A stretch of 64,000 nt of DNA from positions 1 through 64,000 of the forward strand of contig CBDCTW010000020.1 of the NCBI GenBank assembly GCA_965222425.1, written 5' to 3'. This stretch comes from CBDCNP01 sp965222425 (GTDB taxonomy: Bacteria; Acidobacteriota; Vicinamibacteria; Marinacidobacterales; DATDRI01). Every line of letters begins with the position of its first letter. Within the stretch, counting starts at the first letter, position 1. Of this stretch, positions 51,525 through 61,090 are shown piece by piece. Position numbers and translations under genes: made by a program. The notes under the pieces are model-generated. The model had not been told where the DNA came from. It searched no databases and saw nothing but the letters and a program-made list of their open reading frames with translations.

Positions 51525-52669
51525 CAGTATCCCACGTCCAGGCTGCGCCCGAGTTCCTTGAAGGTCGCCATTTTCTTCAGGCCGAGCATCCGGAAGGTCT
51601 CCGTGAACGCGGTCCGCCCTTCGAGCGTGCTCACCACCAGCGCCCGGGCAAATCGTTTGCTGACGCGCGCGCCTAGGGTCAGATAAAAGTCCCCGCCGCT
51701 TCCCTTTGGCAATGCGCGCAATCGGGCGAGCTCAGCGTCGTAGGCGGCCCACAGCTCGTTGCGAGAAAGCCGGTCGGCGTCATGGATGCGCCTCAGAACA
51801 ACCAAGGTACTGACCTTGAAGCGACGCGCTAGACGATCGATCTCGACTTCGAGGTCTGCGCGAGGATCAAGCTCACTGCGCAACGCGTTGAGCGGCACTA
51901 AGAGTTCAGCCGCCACTCGATTGCACCACCGCTCAGTCTCCTGGTCTGGAACGGCCTTTGCCTCCGTATCGGAGACGCCAGACTCTCCCAGCCAGATATG
52001 CGCCAGCTCATGTGCGAGCGTGAACATCTGTGCCGCTTTGGTGTCCGCACCATTGACGAAAACCAGCGGCGCCAACGGATCAACGAGCGCGAAGCCTCGG
52101 AACTCCTGAGGATCGAGGTTGCGGCGGTTGTTACTGCCGACGACGCCGCTGACCATGACTAGGATCCCGAGGGCGTCTGCCTGTTCTATGAAGCGCCGCA
52201 GCGCAGCTGTCCAAGTGGCGAGCCGCTGCCGCTCCTCTAGATCAACCCCGAGCACCTTGCGCATGCGTGCGGCGGTCTCGACGATGTTGTCGCCGATACG
52301 GGCAGACCCCACAAACTCGAACGCTGGCTCGTGCATGTACCGCGCGAAGTCGCGGTACCAGTCCTGGCGCTGCTGGCAGAGATAGACGGTATCCAGAAGA
52401 TCAGGACTGGGGTGGCCCAAGTGAACGTTGGCGACGGTACGGAAGTCCGGGATCGGCACGCCCTCGACCGGCGGCTCCACGAGGAAGAAGAAACCGATCG
52501 GGGTGTGGGTCGCCTTTGCGAAGGTCTCGAGCTGTTTGAGCGTTGGCTGCACTTCGCCGGCCTCCCACTCTTTGATTTTCTGGAAGCGGCCCGCCAGCGC
52601 ATCGACGCGGTGCCCTGAACGCTCGCGCGCCCAGCGCAACAGATCGGGATTGACGGGGACGCGGTTCAT
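51524..52669 (-). CDS. XRE-ImmA/IrrE-family regulator, antitoxin partner of DUF4411
   Basis: 381 residues. Residues 1-60 hold an XRE-type helix-turn-helix (LLRWARERSGHRVDALAGRF, EWEAGEVQPTLKQLETFAKA). The central region PDFRTVANVHLGHPSPDLLD is typical of this family. Near 218 the zinc-peptidase motif TLAHELAHIWLG (HExxH-like, HELAH) appears. ImmA-type proteases cleave repressors, but in this family the protein serves as regulator/antitoxin. Its stop overlaps the toxin start by one base. Its N-terminus is the closest match in the window to the stub before the OLD gene. Confidence 0.88.
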   Translation of the reverse strand: MNRVPVNPDLLRWARERSGHRVDALAGRFQKIKEWEAGEVQPTLKQLETFAKATHTPIGFFFLVEPPVEGVPIPDFRTVANVHLGHPSPDLLDTVYLCQQRQDWYRDFARYMHEPAFEFVGSARIGDNIVETAARMRKVLGVDLEERQRLATWTAALRRFIEQADALGILVMVSGVVGSNNRRNLDPQEFRGFALVDPLAPLVFVNGADTKAAQMFTLAHELAHIWLGESGVSDTEAKAVPDQETERWCNRVAAELLVPLNALRSELDPRADLEVEIDRLARRFKVSTLVVLRRIHDADRLSRNELWAAYDAELARLRALPKGSGGDFYLTLGARVSKRFARALVVSTLEGRTAFTETFRMLGLKKMATFKELGRSLDVGY

Positions 52670-52945
52670 GAGTCCATGCTGGGCTTAAGACGTTCAATTA
52701 CCAAGCGTCTGCCACTGACGCGGGTTGTCCTCTCCAGGCACACAGTCACAGTGTCCCTCTGCTCTCGTAAACACGATTGCCTACAGAACCGGTCTTGTCG
52801 GACGGTCTCCCAGACTGCTCCGGTGGCGTGCACGGTCGCTTGCCTAAACGGCACTGTTCGTCGATCCGTGCCCGCCGTTTGGCGGGGAGCCCTATCCGGT
52901 GTTGGTCGACAGTCGCATTCTACTCGATATACGCGAATCCCGTTC
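52670..52945. other. Upstream region of the toxin-antitoxin module
   Basis: 276 bp between the ImmA start and the rve IS. The module's promoter should lie here, but no palindromic operator stood out. No gene recognised. Confidence 0.4.
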
Positions 52946-53952
52946 TGTGCCAAAACTCGGCCCTTTTGAAATAGGCCATAAATCAGCAGCTTAGTGTCTG
53001 TGTTTGCGCCGGGGCCAAGGGCCGTAGGCTTTACAATCGTCTGGCCCGAGGGTGTTATCTTCAGATCCATGATGACGTACCACGTGCAATTCCTACTGCT
53101 CGTTCTAGCTGGCTGGGTCAACCGCCAGCAGCAGGATGTGATCGACTACCTGCAAGAGGAAAACCGTGTGCTCCGAGCCGGGCTTCGGGGCAAGCGTCTC
53201 AGTCTCTCGGACGACGAGCGGCGCAGGCTCGCGGTCAAGGCCCAGGCTTTGGGCCGCGAGGCGCTGGCCCAGATTGCGTCCGTTGCCACACCCGCTACGC
53301 TTCTGCGCTGGTACCGCCACCTCATCGCAGCCAAGTACGATGGCAGCAAGAACCGGAGTCCAGGCCGACCTCCGACGGCGAAGGACATCCGTGAGCTCAT
53401 TGTGCGCGTGGCGCGGGAGAACCCGACGTGGGGATATACGCGCCTGCGAGGCGCACTCAAGAACCTAGGACATGAACTCGGACGCAACACTATCAAGAGG
53501 ATCCTCGCCGAGCACGGTATCGCTCCTGCGCCGGAGCGGGGCAGGAGCATGTCGTGGAGCACCTTCATCAAGGCTCATTGGGGCGCCATCGCTGCGACAG
53601 ACCTGTTCACCGTCGAGGTTGTGAACCCGTTCGGGCTCGTCCGCTACCATGTCCTGTTTGTCATCGATATCGCCACTCGCTGCGTGTGCATCGGTGGGAT
53701 AACGTCGGACTCCAACGGGGAGTGGATGAAGCAGGTGGCAAGAAACTTCACTGACACGTGGGATGGTTTCCTCCTTGGCAAACGATACCTCATCCACGAC
53801 CGGGACCCGCTATTCACCGAGGCGGTACGTGGGCTGTTGAGAGATTCAGGCGTGAAGCCCCTTCGCCTTCCCGCGAATAGTCCGAATCTGAACGCATACG
53901 CGGAAAGATTCGTTCTCTCCATACGTCGAGAGTGTCTCGACCGCTTCGTACC
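52946..53952 (+). mobile_element. rve-type IS, 5' part; likely parent of the TGTGCC repeats
   Basis: Left end TGTGCCAAAACTCGGCCC followed by the block found in families A (first 48 bp), B (first 80 bp), C (150 bp) and H (105 bp). It carries the transposase gene up to an IS5 insertion at 53953. The 3' part is lost here but exists, from another copy, at 2182-2521. Confidence 0.8.
53069..53952 (+). pseudogene. rve-type IS transposase, 3'-truncated by IS5
   Basis: The start at ATG 53069 (MMTYHVQFLLLVLAGWVNRQ) is preferred over earlier in-frame codons that lie in the repeat end. YLQEENRVLRAGL, an HTH with ENPTWGYTRLRGALKNLGHE, and an rve core follow: TDLFTVEVV (first Asp), LIHDRDPLF (second Asp) and LNAYAERFVLS (Glu). 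After DRFV it is cut by the IS5 end at 53953, losing about 45 C-terminal residues. The three catalytic residues remain, but the native C-terminus is missing. Confidence 0.87.
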
Positions 53953-55037
53953 GGCGTTGTTGCACCGCTCTGGCTGAGAGCAAAATGCGCCTATGGTGGT
54001 GGCCGAGGTATGTTCGAGCATGAAGTATCCCAAGCGCTGCCAGTACAAGCACGCGAAGCAGAAGAAGTACCACGTTCGCAACTGGGCGGAATACAACGAA
54101 GGGCTGCGCCGCCGAGGCGATTTGACGGTCTGGTTTGACGAGGAGGCAATCGCGAACTGGATGGCCGACAAGACCGGTAAGCCTGGCGGTCAACGGGTCT
54201 ATTCAGACATGGCTATTGAAACGGGCCTGGTTGTCCGGATGGTGTACAAGCTCGCCTACCGACAAACCGAAGGCTTCTTGCACTCGATCGCCTCGCTGCT
54301 CGGGCTCGGTATCGAGATCCCGGACTACTCGACGTTGTCTCGGCGGTCGAGGCTGCTCCGCAAGAAGCTGCGGATTCCGAAAGCCGCGAGCACTCAACCC
54401 ATCCACCTGATGATCGATAGCACGGGCTTGAGGATTCATGTTGGAACCGCCCGCAAACCGCCAAAGCAGCGCGCATGGCGCAAGTTGCACATCGCCGTTG
54501 ATCGCGAGACCGGCAACATTGTTGCGTCCGAACTGACGGCGTCACGAGCTCGCGACGCAACCCGAGTCCCCGCTTTGCTAACACAGATTCAAGCACCTCT
54601 AGCGTCCGTGGCGGCGGACAGTGCATACGACAAGGAAGCGGTCTACGAAGCGACCGAAGCGCACAGCCCTGGACGAAGGACGCGCGTGGTGATTCCGCCG
54701 CAACGAAACGCGACGCTCAATCAGAATTCGAACACCGCCATGCAGGAGCGCGACCGCCATATTCGTGCCATCGAAAGACACGGCCGACGTGAATGGTACA
54801 AGCTCTCAGGCTGCACCAAGCGAAGCATGGTGGAGAACGCGGTCTATCGTTACAAAGCGATCATCGGGCCCGAGATGCGGACACGAACGTTGGCGAGGCA
54901 ACGAGTTGAACACCGAATTGGGTGCGAGATACTCAACAAGATGACCGCGCTCGGGATGCCCGATACGTACTGCGCCGGGTGACTCTACGACCGGCACAGG
55001 GAGGTCAGCGATTTGCTCCGGGCCGTGCAACAACGCC
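53953..55037 (+). mobile_element. IS5-family element, copy 3, complete (1085 bp)
   Basis: Both inverted ends (GGCGTTGTTGCAC and GTGCAACAACGCC) and an intact transposase are present. It interrupts the rve IS on its left; the right flank is unrelated, so the target was rearranged afterwards. Confidence 0.9.
54020..54982 (+). CDS. IS5-family transposase, intact
   Basis: About 320 residues from ATG 54020, the equivalent of the start in copies 1 and 2; the frame extends nine codons upstream. DDE residues: HLMIDSTGLRIHVG, VAADSAYDKEAVY and RSMVENAVYRYKAIIG. The C-terminus ITALGMPD-like MTALGMPDTYCAG is complete. This is the only copy of its family here with both an unbroken gene and both element ends, so it is the likely active source. 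Confidence 0.92.
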   Translation: MKYPKRCQYKHAKQKKYHVRNWAEYNEGLRRRGDLTVWFDEEAIANWMADKTGKPGGQRVYSDMAIETGLVVRMVYKLAYRQTEGFLHSIASLLGLGIEIPDYSTLSRRSRLLRKKLRIPKAASTQPIHLMIDSTGLRIHVGTARKPPKQRAWRKLHIAVDRETGNIVASELTASRARDATRVPALLTQIQAPLASVAADSAYDKEAVYEATEAHSPGRRTRVVIPPQRNATLNQNSNTAMQERDRHIRAIERHGRREWYKLSGCTKRSMVENAVYRYKAIIGPEMRTRTLARQRVEHRIGCEILNKMTALGMPDTYCAG

Positions 55038-55154
55038 TCCAAATGGCGCTGCCCCCTTCTGTATTGAAAGACGCTCCCAGGGTACTACGGTTTCCCGTCC
55101 TGTGCCAAAACTCCGCCCTTATCTCATCCCGTCGTTTCGCAGTGCCCACACCGG

Positions 55155-55210
55155 TGTGATCCGCAAAAAAGAAGATCGTGTACCGCTGGACCGACTTTTT
55201 GCGGAGCACA
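55155..55210. repeat. 56-bp palindromic repeat, family E
   Basis: TGTGATCCGCAAAAAAG and CTTTTTGCGGAGCACA as inverted ends. Same core as 24089-24143 (AAGATCGCGTACCGCTGGA-like interior). 55211-55288 holds no gene. Confidence 0.7.
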
Positions 55211-55288
55211 GTGGCGAGTACATTATCTAGGAGACAAGAGACTCTGCGGGAACTTGAGACAACGTGAGGTGGAATTCGGCTTAACTAA

Positions 55289-55925
55289 CCCTAATCGAAC
55301 AATAATTCATGACGCTAGCGCGAGTTCGATTCTTTCAAAGAGTGTCTGAGTGGAGGAGTGTGGCCATTCGGAGCGCGTTTCGACCACTAACGCGAACGAG
55401 GCGGCCGGCTTTGTTGATGATGCGGAAGCGGATGGTGCGGATGGTGTGCAGCAGATGGGTGCATGTACGCTTTCGAGAGATGCCTTTCGTTTCAGCGATG
55501 GTGTCGAGCTGAAAGCTGCGACACAGGTTGTGTGCGAGCACGTTCAACTGTTGCCAGGCGCTATTGGCGGCATAGCTTTTAGTGGGCACGACGTCGAGAG
55601 CGAACTGGCTGCGCAATTCGGCGAAGGTTTTCTCTTGGCCGCCTCGCCCAGCAGCGAAGTACCAAAGGCGTTGGACGGTGAGCGATTTGTTGGTGGCGAC
55701 GGCTGAGTACTCGAAGTAGCCGTCGTCTGGAGAAAACAGGTCGAGCGGGAAGTTCTTCGCCGTTCGATGTCGAACTCGCTTCCGATAGATCGCGATCCGG
55801 ACGGTGATATTCCAGGGCTCGATGAAGTGTTTGATGGAGAAGCCGTCGATTTCGTCACTCACGCGGTGCCATCGCTTGCGCCCAGCGACGACCTCCTTTA
55901 GGCCGAGCCACGGCCAGAACGGCGT
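55289..55925 (-). mobile_element. IS1380-family element, 5'-truncated copy
   Basis: Keeps the CCTAATCG end and the last approximately 200 transposase codons of the element at 27034. The other side is cut by a family A repeat at 55928. Confidence 0.88.
55302..55925 (-). pseudogene. IS1380-family transposase, C-terminal part, frameshifted
   Basis: Nearly identical to the C-terminal 200 residues of the intact protein at 27149 (HFIEPWNITVRIAIYRKR, EKTFAELRSQFALD). Loss of two bases near 55370 shifts the final 20 codons. The first catalytic Asp residues are absent. Confidence 0.85.
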
Positions 55926-55927
55926 CC

Positions 55928-56069
55928 TGTGCCAAAACTCGGCCCTTTAGAAATAGACCACAAATCAGCAGCTTAGACGTCCTTGGAATCCGCGCAGAAT
56001 CCAGGGTATTGCGCGCCGCAGGGCTGACTTCCGACCCATGGGCTGGCGGATGAATAAATAGAAGGCACA
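55928..56069 (+). repeat. Complete short repeat, family A (142 bp)
   Basis: Almost identical to 45808-45949. It truncates the IS1380 remnant on its left. Confidence 0.88.
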
Positions 56070-56269
56070 AGGGTCCCGCGTTCGAGTTGGGCGTCAATGC
56101 CGAGCGCCGGAAGCACACCTGTGTTTGTCCACTCGGTCTGGCCCACTTTGCTCATCTAATTTGGCCCACCCTAAGTTATTGATTAATAAAGACGAGCTGT
56201 AAGAAAGCCCCTTTCCTTATTCCGCGGCCGGAACGAAGTGCAGGCCGCGGCTAGTGAAACCCAACGAAC

Positions 56270-57043
56270 TCATGCCTTTATGGTCTTTTTCTCGCTCTTC
56301 AGGGTGCGCCGGAACCGATAGGATTCGGTGCCGGTTTCGAGTATGTGCGCCTGGTCCGTGACTCGGTCGAGCAGTGCCTTGCACAGGCGGACGTTCGTGA
56401 ACACCTGGGTCCACTCCGAGAAGGGCAGGTTGGTGGTGATCACGAGCGCCGCCCTTTCGCATCGTTCCGAAACCACTTGGAACAGAAGCTCGGCGCCGAC
56501 ATCGGCGAGTGGGACGTAGCCGAGCTCGTCGATGCACAACAACTCGTAGCGGGCGTAGCGACGGATCACTCGCGAGAGTTCGTGCTCCTCCCTAGCTTCA
56601 ACGAGTTCGTTGACGAGTCTCGAGGCCGTCGTGAAGCGAACGCGGCGACGTTGCTGGCACGCCGCTACACACAATGCCGTGGCCAGATGAGTCTTGCCTG
56701 TGCCGGCATCGCCGAGAAACAGAACCGGCCGTGCATGGTCGATGTAGTCGCCTTCGGCCAGTTCTCGTATCCGACGGGCGGAGACCTTCGGCGATTGCGA
56801 GAAGTCGAACTCCTCGAGCGTCTTCGCTCTCGGTAGTTGTGCTTCCTTCAGTCGTCTTTGAACCGCGCGGTGTTCACGCTCCTCGACTTCGGCGCTGAGC
56901 AGCACGTCGAGGTAGCGGACATAGCTGTGCTCGTCGCGCTGCGCTTGTTCGGCAATCTTCTGGAACTGCGTTGCCACGCTCGGCATGCGAAGCGTCTTGC
57001 AATGCTGACGGATGCTCTGGAGCTCGATGCTCTTCGCGTTCAC
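56270..57043 (-). CDS. istB: IS21-family ATP-binding helper protein IstB
   Basis: 257 residues. DnaC-like AAA ATPase with Walker A FLGDAGTGKTHLATAL, Walker B YELLCIDELGYVPL and sensor region ALVITTNLPFSEW. The N-terminal helical part (HCKTLRMPSVATQFQKIAEQ) contacts the transposase. It assembles on target DNA and activates IstA. Its start overlaps the istA stop (ATGA). Confidence 0.95.
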   Translation of the reverse strand: MNAKSIELQSIRQHCKTLRMPSVATQFQKIAEQAQRDEHSYVRYLDVLLSAEVEEREHRAVQRRLKEAQLPRAKTLEEFDFSQSPKVSARRIRELAEGDYIDHARPVLFLGDAGTGKTHLATALCVAACQQRRRVRFTTASRLVNELVEAREEHELSRVIRRYARYELLCIDELGYVPLADVGAELLFQVVSERCERAALVITTNLPFSEWTQVFTNVRLCKALLDRVTDQAHILETGTESYRFRRTLKSEKKTIKA

Positions 57044-58581
57044 GAGTTCACCTCGCCGATCAGCGCGTTGTAATGGCCAACACCTGGCAAGGAACGTTCG
57101 TACTTCGTGAGCTCTCCGAGCTCCACATCGCCAAGAGCCTGCGCCTGCTCACGTCGAAGAACTGATGATTCGACGAGGTGACGGATCGCCTCAGCATCCG
57201 TACAGCCGAGTTCGAGCGCTTGACTCACCGCCTCACGCAGCTTGTCGTAGCCGTGCTCGCGGCCGAGCTGCACGAGCTCGACCATCTGGCGGGTTCCTTC
57301 GAGCTTCCCGTGACGTCGATTCAGCTTGGACCACAACTCGTCGTAGCTCGTGGGCCACCGACCTTTCTCCCGCCATTGAGCGAGCGGCGTCGAGCCGGCC
57401 AACGCTCCAGGCTTCCTGACCAGAACATCCAAGTAGTGCTCGAGTTCATAAATCGACTGGCTGCGGCCGTAGCAGCGCTCGTGGCGTGCCACGACGTGGC
57501 CCTCGTGCCAGATCTCAACTTCCAACGGCAGTAGCTTGGCCACAACTCGCCGGTCCCGTTTCAACGGAGTCGAGTACCAGTTCGTGCCGACTCGAACGCA
57601 GCCTTTCTTGTTCACCTTTGCAAATCGTCGCTCCTCGATATCGAACCCCTCGACGGTCAATGGCAACAGATGCTCCCGTTCAAGCTCCATCGCTGTTCCG
57701 ACAGCATGCTCCTTGCCGCTAATGTGGCGCGTCGCATCCTTGAGACAGCACGAGAGCAGATACTCGTTCAGCTCATCCCAGTTCGAAAACTCCGGTACCG
57801 GCGTCAGATAGTTGCGCCGGAAGTAGCCGACTTCGCTTTCCACCCCGCCCTTCTCGTTGCCTCGACTCGGATTACAAAACTCCGAGTCGAATCCCCAATG
57901 GGAGCGAAACGCCACGAATCGCTCCGTCTGCTCTCGTTGATAACCACGCAGAATCTTAGTGACCGCGAGTGACAGGTTGTCGTAGCGCATGCGGCGGAAC
58001 ACGCCACCAAAGAACTCGAACGCATGCTCCTGCGCTTCGAAAAATGCTTGTTGCGTCGGACGCGGATAGCCGCGATGCAACGCGCCTCCTCCCGCCATGC
58101 TTCGGACTACGAGCGTGTGGACCTTCTCGAGCTCACCTCCGATCCGCGCGTACGCCTCGTACCAGTCCACTTGCCCTTCATCGCCCCACGCGTAGCTCTG
58201 CGGAACAAAAATCTCTGTGTCCTTCAGGCCGAGCTCGCTCTTCCGACGAGCGACGTAGCGACGTACCGTTGATTCGCCAATCTCATGCTCCGGATGCTCG
58301 GCGCGCAACCGGGACCAGATACGACGAGCCGTATGGCGTTGCTTCCGAGGCGCTCGCTTGTCCTCCTTCAGGACCGCGTCGATGAACTCGCGTACTTCCT
58401 CAAGCTTCGGACTCGCACGCTCCGCGACTTTACGCTCCGGCGGTACCGCGCTCTCCAGCGCCTGACGCACCATCCGACGGTGTACTCCGAACTCCTTCGC
58501 CACTCCCTTTATCGTTCCTACTCCGTGCTCGTACTCGCCACGGATCTGCTCGAACAATCGCACTTTCGCACCCCTTTTCAA
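57040..58581 (-). CDS. istA: IS21-family transposase IstA
   Basis: 513 residues. N-terminal HTH (GTIKGVAKEFGVHRRMVRQA), an rve domain with GDEGQVDWYEAYARI (first Asp), FGGVFRRMRYDNLSLAV (second Asp) and NEKGGVESEVGYFRRNY (Glu). A C-terminal beta-barrel with GTNWYSTPLKRDRRVV and an IstB-interacting tail follow. Full length, and together with IstB it should be transposition-competent. Confidence 0.95.
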   Translation of the reverse strand: MKRGAKVRLFEQIRGEYEHGVGTIKGVAKEFGVHRRMVRQALESAVPPERKVAERASPKLEEVREFIDAVLKEDKRAPRKQRHTARRIWSRLRAEHPEHEIGESTVRRYVARRKSELGLKDTEIFVPQSYAWGDEGQVDWYEAYARIGGELEKVHTLVVRSMAGGGALHRGYPRPTQQAFFEAQEHAFEFFGGVFRRMRYDNLSLAVTKILRGYQREQTERFVAFRSHWGFDSEFCNPSRGNEKGGVESEVGYFRRNYLTPVPEFSNWDELNEYLLSCCLKDATRHISGKEHAVGTAMELEREHLLPLTVEGFDIEERRFAKVNKKGCVRVGTNWYSTPLKRDRRVVAKLLPLEVEIWHEGHVVARHERCYGRSQSIYELEHYLDVLVRKPGALAGSTPLAQWREKGRWPTSYDELWSKLNRRHGKLEGTRQMVELVQLGREHGYDKLREAVSQALELGCTDAEAIRHLVESSVLRREQAQALGDVELGELTKYERSLPGVGHYNALIGEVNS

Positions 58582-58664
58582 CCGACCCTCCTCTCCGGGT
58601 TCTTCCCCGGCTCAGGGTATCGGTCTCGATGGGGTGGGCCAAATCAAATGAGCGAAATGGGCCA

Positions 58665-59019
58665 ATTCAGACTAGCGAACACAACACCCACATCAACAGC
58701 ACGGAGCATGCCCTCCTCGCCCGGGCTACGGCGCGCTGGTAGGCACAGTTCCAAGGGTGCTTCCGTCATCAAGTGTTGCTACGCTGCGTTTGAATGCTAG
58801 TGTCCGTTGGCGTGCCTCTGTCAGCGAATGTCGTTAGTAAGGATGCCGGCGTGCACACGAAGATATCCCTGTCAAGGGCTGGATCGGCGCTCATGAGTGA
58901 GGATTCTAGCTTCCATTGGCGAACCAAGCTTAGACACGTCTAATCCGAAAGGTCCCGGAGCGTGGGTCTTGAGTTCGTTTGTGTTTTGGACACGACGCTA
59001 TCGGCCTGAAGCCCCGTCC
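58665..59019. other. Repeat debris between IS21 and family A
   Basis: 58757-58815 shares sequence with 41100-41170. 58890-59000 is a family F copy (GAGGATTCTAGCTTCC to GTGTTTTGGACACGAC). No gene seen. Confidence 0.5.
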
Positions 59020-59162
59020 TGTGCCAAAACTCGGCCCTTTTGAAATAGACCACAAATCAGCAGCTTAGACGCCCTTGGAATCCGCGCAGAATCCAGGGTA
59101 TTTCGCACCGCAGGGCTGACTTCCGACCCATGGGGCTGGCGGATGAATAAATAGAAGGCACA
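59020..59162 (+). repeat. Complete short repeat, family A (143 bp)
   Basis: Same ends as 45808-45949, with one extra G in the CATGGGG run. A family B distal fragment follows at 59203-59292 with the AATAAATAGAAGGCACA end. Confidence 0.88.
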
Positions 59163-59292
59163 GCTAGCTTGCGACGAGCCTTGAAGGCAGAGATGAGAGC
59201 GGGAACCAACGACGAAATCATGCCGGCATGGTGCCGGCAGACCGGAGACTAATCAAGTTCGGTGCGCGCGGATGAATAAATAGAAGGCACAA

Positions 59293-59385
59293 CCCTCTTG
59301 ATAGTGTTGCGTCCGAGTTCATGTCCGAGGTTCTTGACTGCGCCCCGCAGGCGCGTATACCCCCACGTCGGGTTCTCCTGTTCGG
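59293..59385 (-). mobile_element. Internal fragment of the rve-type IS
   Basis: Inverse match to about 53420-53505 (encoding NPTWGYTRLRGA, NLGHELGRNTIKR). Cut on both sides. Confidence 0.75.
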
Positions 59386-59417
59386 ACACGACGGCAAAGC
59401 AGGTATAATTAAAGTTT

Positions 59418-60080
59418 GTGAAGCGGACTTTCCCCACAATCCTGCTTTGCTCTTTTGTCGCGGCCTGTGCCAGCCGCGGACCGTCGGCGACGACACCCTC
59501 CGGCACGCCAGCCCCGGCTCCGCTTCGCGGAACCACTTTCGAGGGCCTTGCTTCCTGGTACGGGCTGGAAGAAGAAGGTCGGGCCACCGCGAGCGGAGAG
59601 CCGATGGACCCTGAACGGTTCACTGCAGCCCATCGGACCTTTCCCTTCGGCACCGTGTTGCGGGTCACCGACCCCGATAACGGGCGCAGCGTGGTGGTGG
59701 TGGTCAACGACCGGGGCCCTTTTATCGACGGACGGGTCCTGGATCTTTCCTACGGCGCGGCGAAGGCGATCGACATGGTCCAAAAGGGCGTAGCGCCGGT
59801 CCAGATTGAAGTTATCCAAGTAGATCAAAGTCGTCTGGCCACCCGTTGGAGAGTCCAGCTCGGCTCGTTCCGCGACGAGTCGGCCGCCAAAGAGCTCGCC
59901 GATGAGATCAAGCGGGAAGGACATCGTCCGGTCGAGATCTCTGGATTCCGGGCGAGCGGTCGGCTTTACTATCGTGTTTGGGTCGGAGAATTCGTTTATC
60001 GGGCGGATGCCGAGGATCTAGCTCGTGAGTTTCGCCGGGAAGGGCGTGAAACAGTTGTGATGCAAACCCCCTTTCGGTGA
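59418..60080 (+). CDS. rlpA: RlpA-family septal-ring lipoprotein with SPOR domain
   Basis: 220 residues. Lipoprotein signal with a lipobox-like VAACAS (Cys at residue 17), a Pro-rich linker, then the double-psi beta-barrel: FEGLASWYGLEEEG, TASGEPMDPERFTAAHRTFP, FGTVLRVTD and VVVVNDRGPFIDGRVLDLS, where the Asp and His positions of the RlpA lytic transglycosylase site lie. A C-terminal SPOR domain (WRVQLGSFRDESAAKELADE) targets denuded glycans at division sites. Upstream is repeat debris only 30 bp away, so the promoter may be partly repeat-derived. Confidence 0.9.
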   Translation: MKRTFPTILLCSFVAACASRGPSATTPSGTPAPAPLRGTTFEGLASWYGLEEEGRATASGEPMDPERFTAAHRTFPFGTVLRVTDPDNGRSVVVVVNDRGPFIDGRVLDLSYGAAKAIDMVQKGVAPVQIEVIQVDQSRLATRWRVQLGSFRDESAAKELADEIKREGHRPVEISGFRASGRLYYRVWVGEFVYRADAEDLAREFRREGRETVVMQTPFR

Positions 60081-60237
60081 CGCCCGCTTCATGCAGCACC
60101 TATCACCTGTTTTTGTTGCCCATCACAGCCTACGCGAGCGATTCCTCGAACAGCTCGACTTGCTTTTCCTGTCGCGGCTGCGCCGACTACCCTTGCCGCT
60201 GCCGATTTCTTCACCACCGAAATATGGACTCCCGTCC
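60081..60237. other. Downstream region of rlpA
   Basis: 157 bp with no gene or clear terminator before the family B repeat. Confidence 0.35.
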
Positions 60238-60411
60238 TGTGCCAAAACTCAGCCCTTTTGAAATAGCCCATAAATCAGCAACTTAGGAGTCTGTGTTTGC
60301 GGCCGTGCCCAGGGCCGAGCGCGAACAAACGACGAAATCATGCAGGCATAATCCTGGCAGATCGAAGACCGATCAGGTTCGGGGCGCGCGGATGAATAAA
60401 TAGAAGGCACA
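60238..60411 (+). repeat. Complete short repeat, family B (174 bp)
   Basis: Same ends as 22596-22768, with one extra base in CTTAGGAGTCTG. Confidence 0.85.
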
Positions 60412-60921
60412 GGTGCTTGGTGAACGTCTCAATCGTTGGCAAACCGCTGGTGTGATCTGCGCGCTTGTCGCCGTCGCACTCATCGTCGGCGGTTCCGGCT
60501 GGTAGAACGCCCGCAGAAGCCTGAGGGCGTCGTGTCCAAAAGTGCAAACGAACTCAAGACCTGCGCGCGGGGTTGAGCTCATCCATCATTATTATAGAGA
60601 GCGCAATCATCAAGGGCTCGGGAACGCGTTGACCGAAAGAGAAGAATGCGTCGGCAGTCCTTATGGGAACGTGCGATGTCGTAAGCGATTGGGCTGTGCA
60701 TCGTCAAACCTGCTCCGCCCACGAAATCTTCGAACCGAGTTTTGGCACAGGACGCGGTGTATGCAGAACCTGGAAAAGGTGCTATTCACGGGGCCAAAGA
60801 CCTCAGACACGGTGACGTTTATTTGCGATTAGGGTTAAAACGTCCTATATGAAGACGACCAAAGCATCCTGGTTGCAGGAAGTTCGCCAATCTCATACAG
60901 CTCGAGTTTATGGAAGGGACA
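60412..60921. other. Mosaic of IS ends and fragments
   Basis: 60524-60556 is a family F end. 60585-60640 encodes YYRERNHQGLGNAL, an rve IS transposase tail. 60697-60730 is the left end of the 47470 element. 60735-60760 is a TGTGCC-type terminus. 60826-60837 is an IS1380 end. 60838-60921 matches 42661-42745. No host gene. Confidence 0.6.
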
Positions 60922-61050
60922 GGTCATCTGCATGGTGACGACTCGCCCGCCCAAGACGATTGCAAAGCCTACGGCCCTTGGCCCGGTCGCAAACACAGAC
61001 ACTAAGCTGCTGATTTATGGTCTATTTCAAAAGGGCCGAGTTTTGGCACA
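60922..61050 (+). repeat. 129-bp repeat (family H)
   Basis: Second copy of 2617-2745 with the same length and borders. It ends 40 bp from the HsdMS stop codon. Confidence 0.75.
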
Positions 61051-61090
61051 GGACGAGGTAGTCACTCAGTCCGGCGGCTTCTTCCATCGC

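Larger units (their letters stand above)
56139..58664 (-). mobile_element. IS21-family element, complete (about 2.5 kb)
   Basis: Inverted ends TGGCCCACTTTGCTCAT and, inverted, TGGCCCATTTCGCTCAT, each followed by a second inner TTGGCCCACC repeat, as usual for IS21 multiple terminal repeats. Contains istA and istB with a 4-base overlap. The only copy in the window. Confidence 0.9.

Noticed and set aside
57165..58385. Plus-strand frames across istA
   Set aside because: Antisense to a full-length IS21 transposase with all catalytic motifs.
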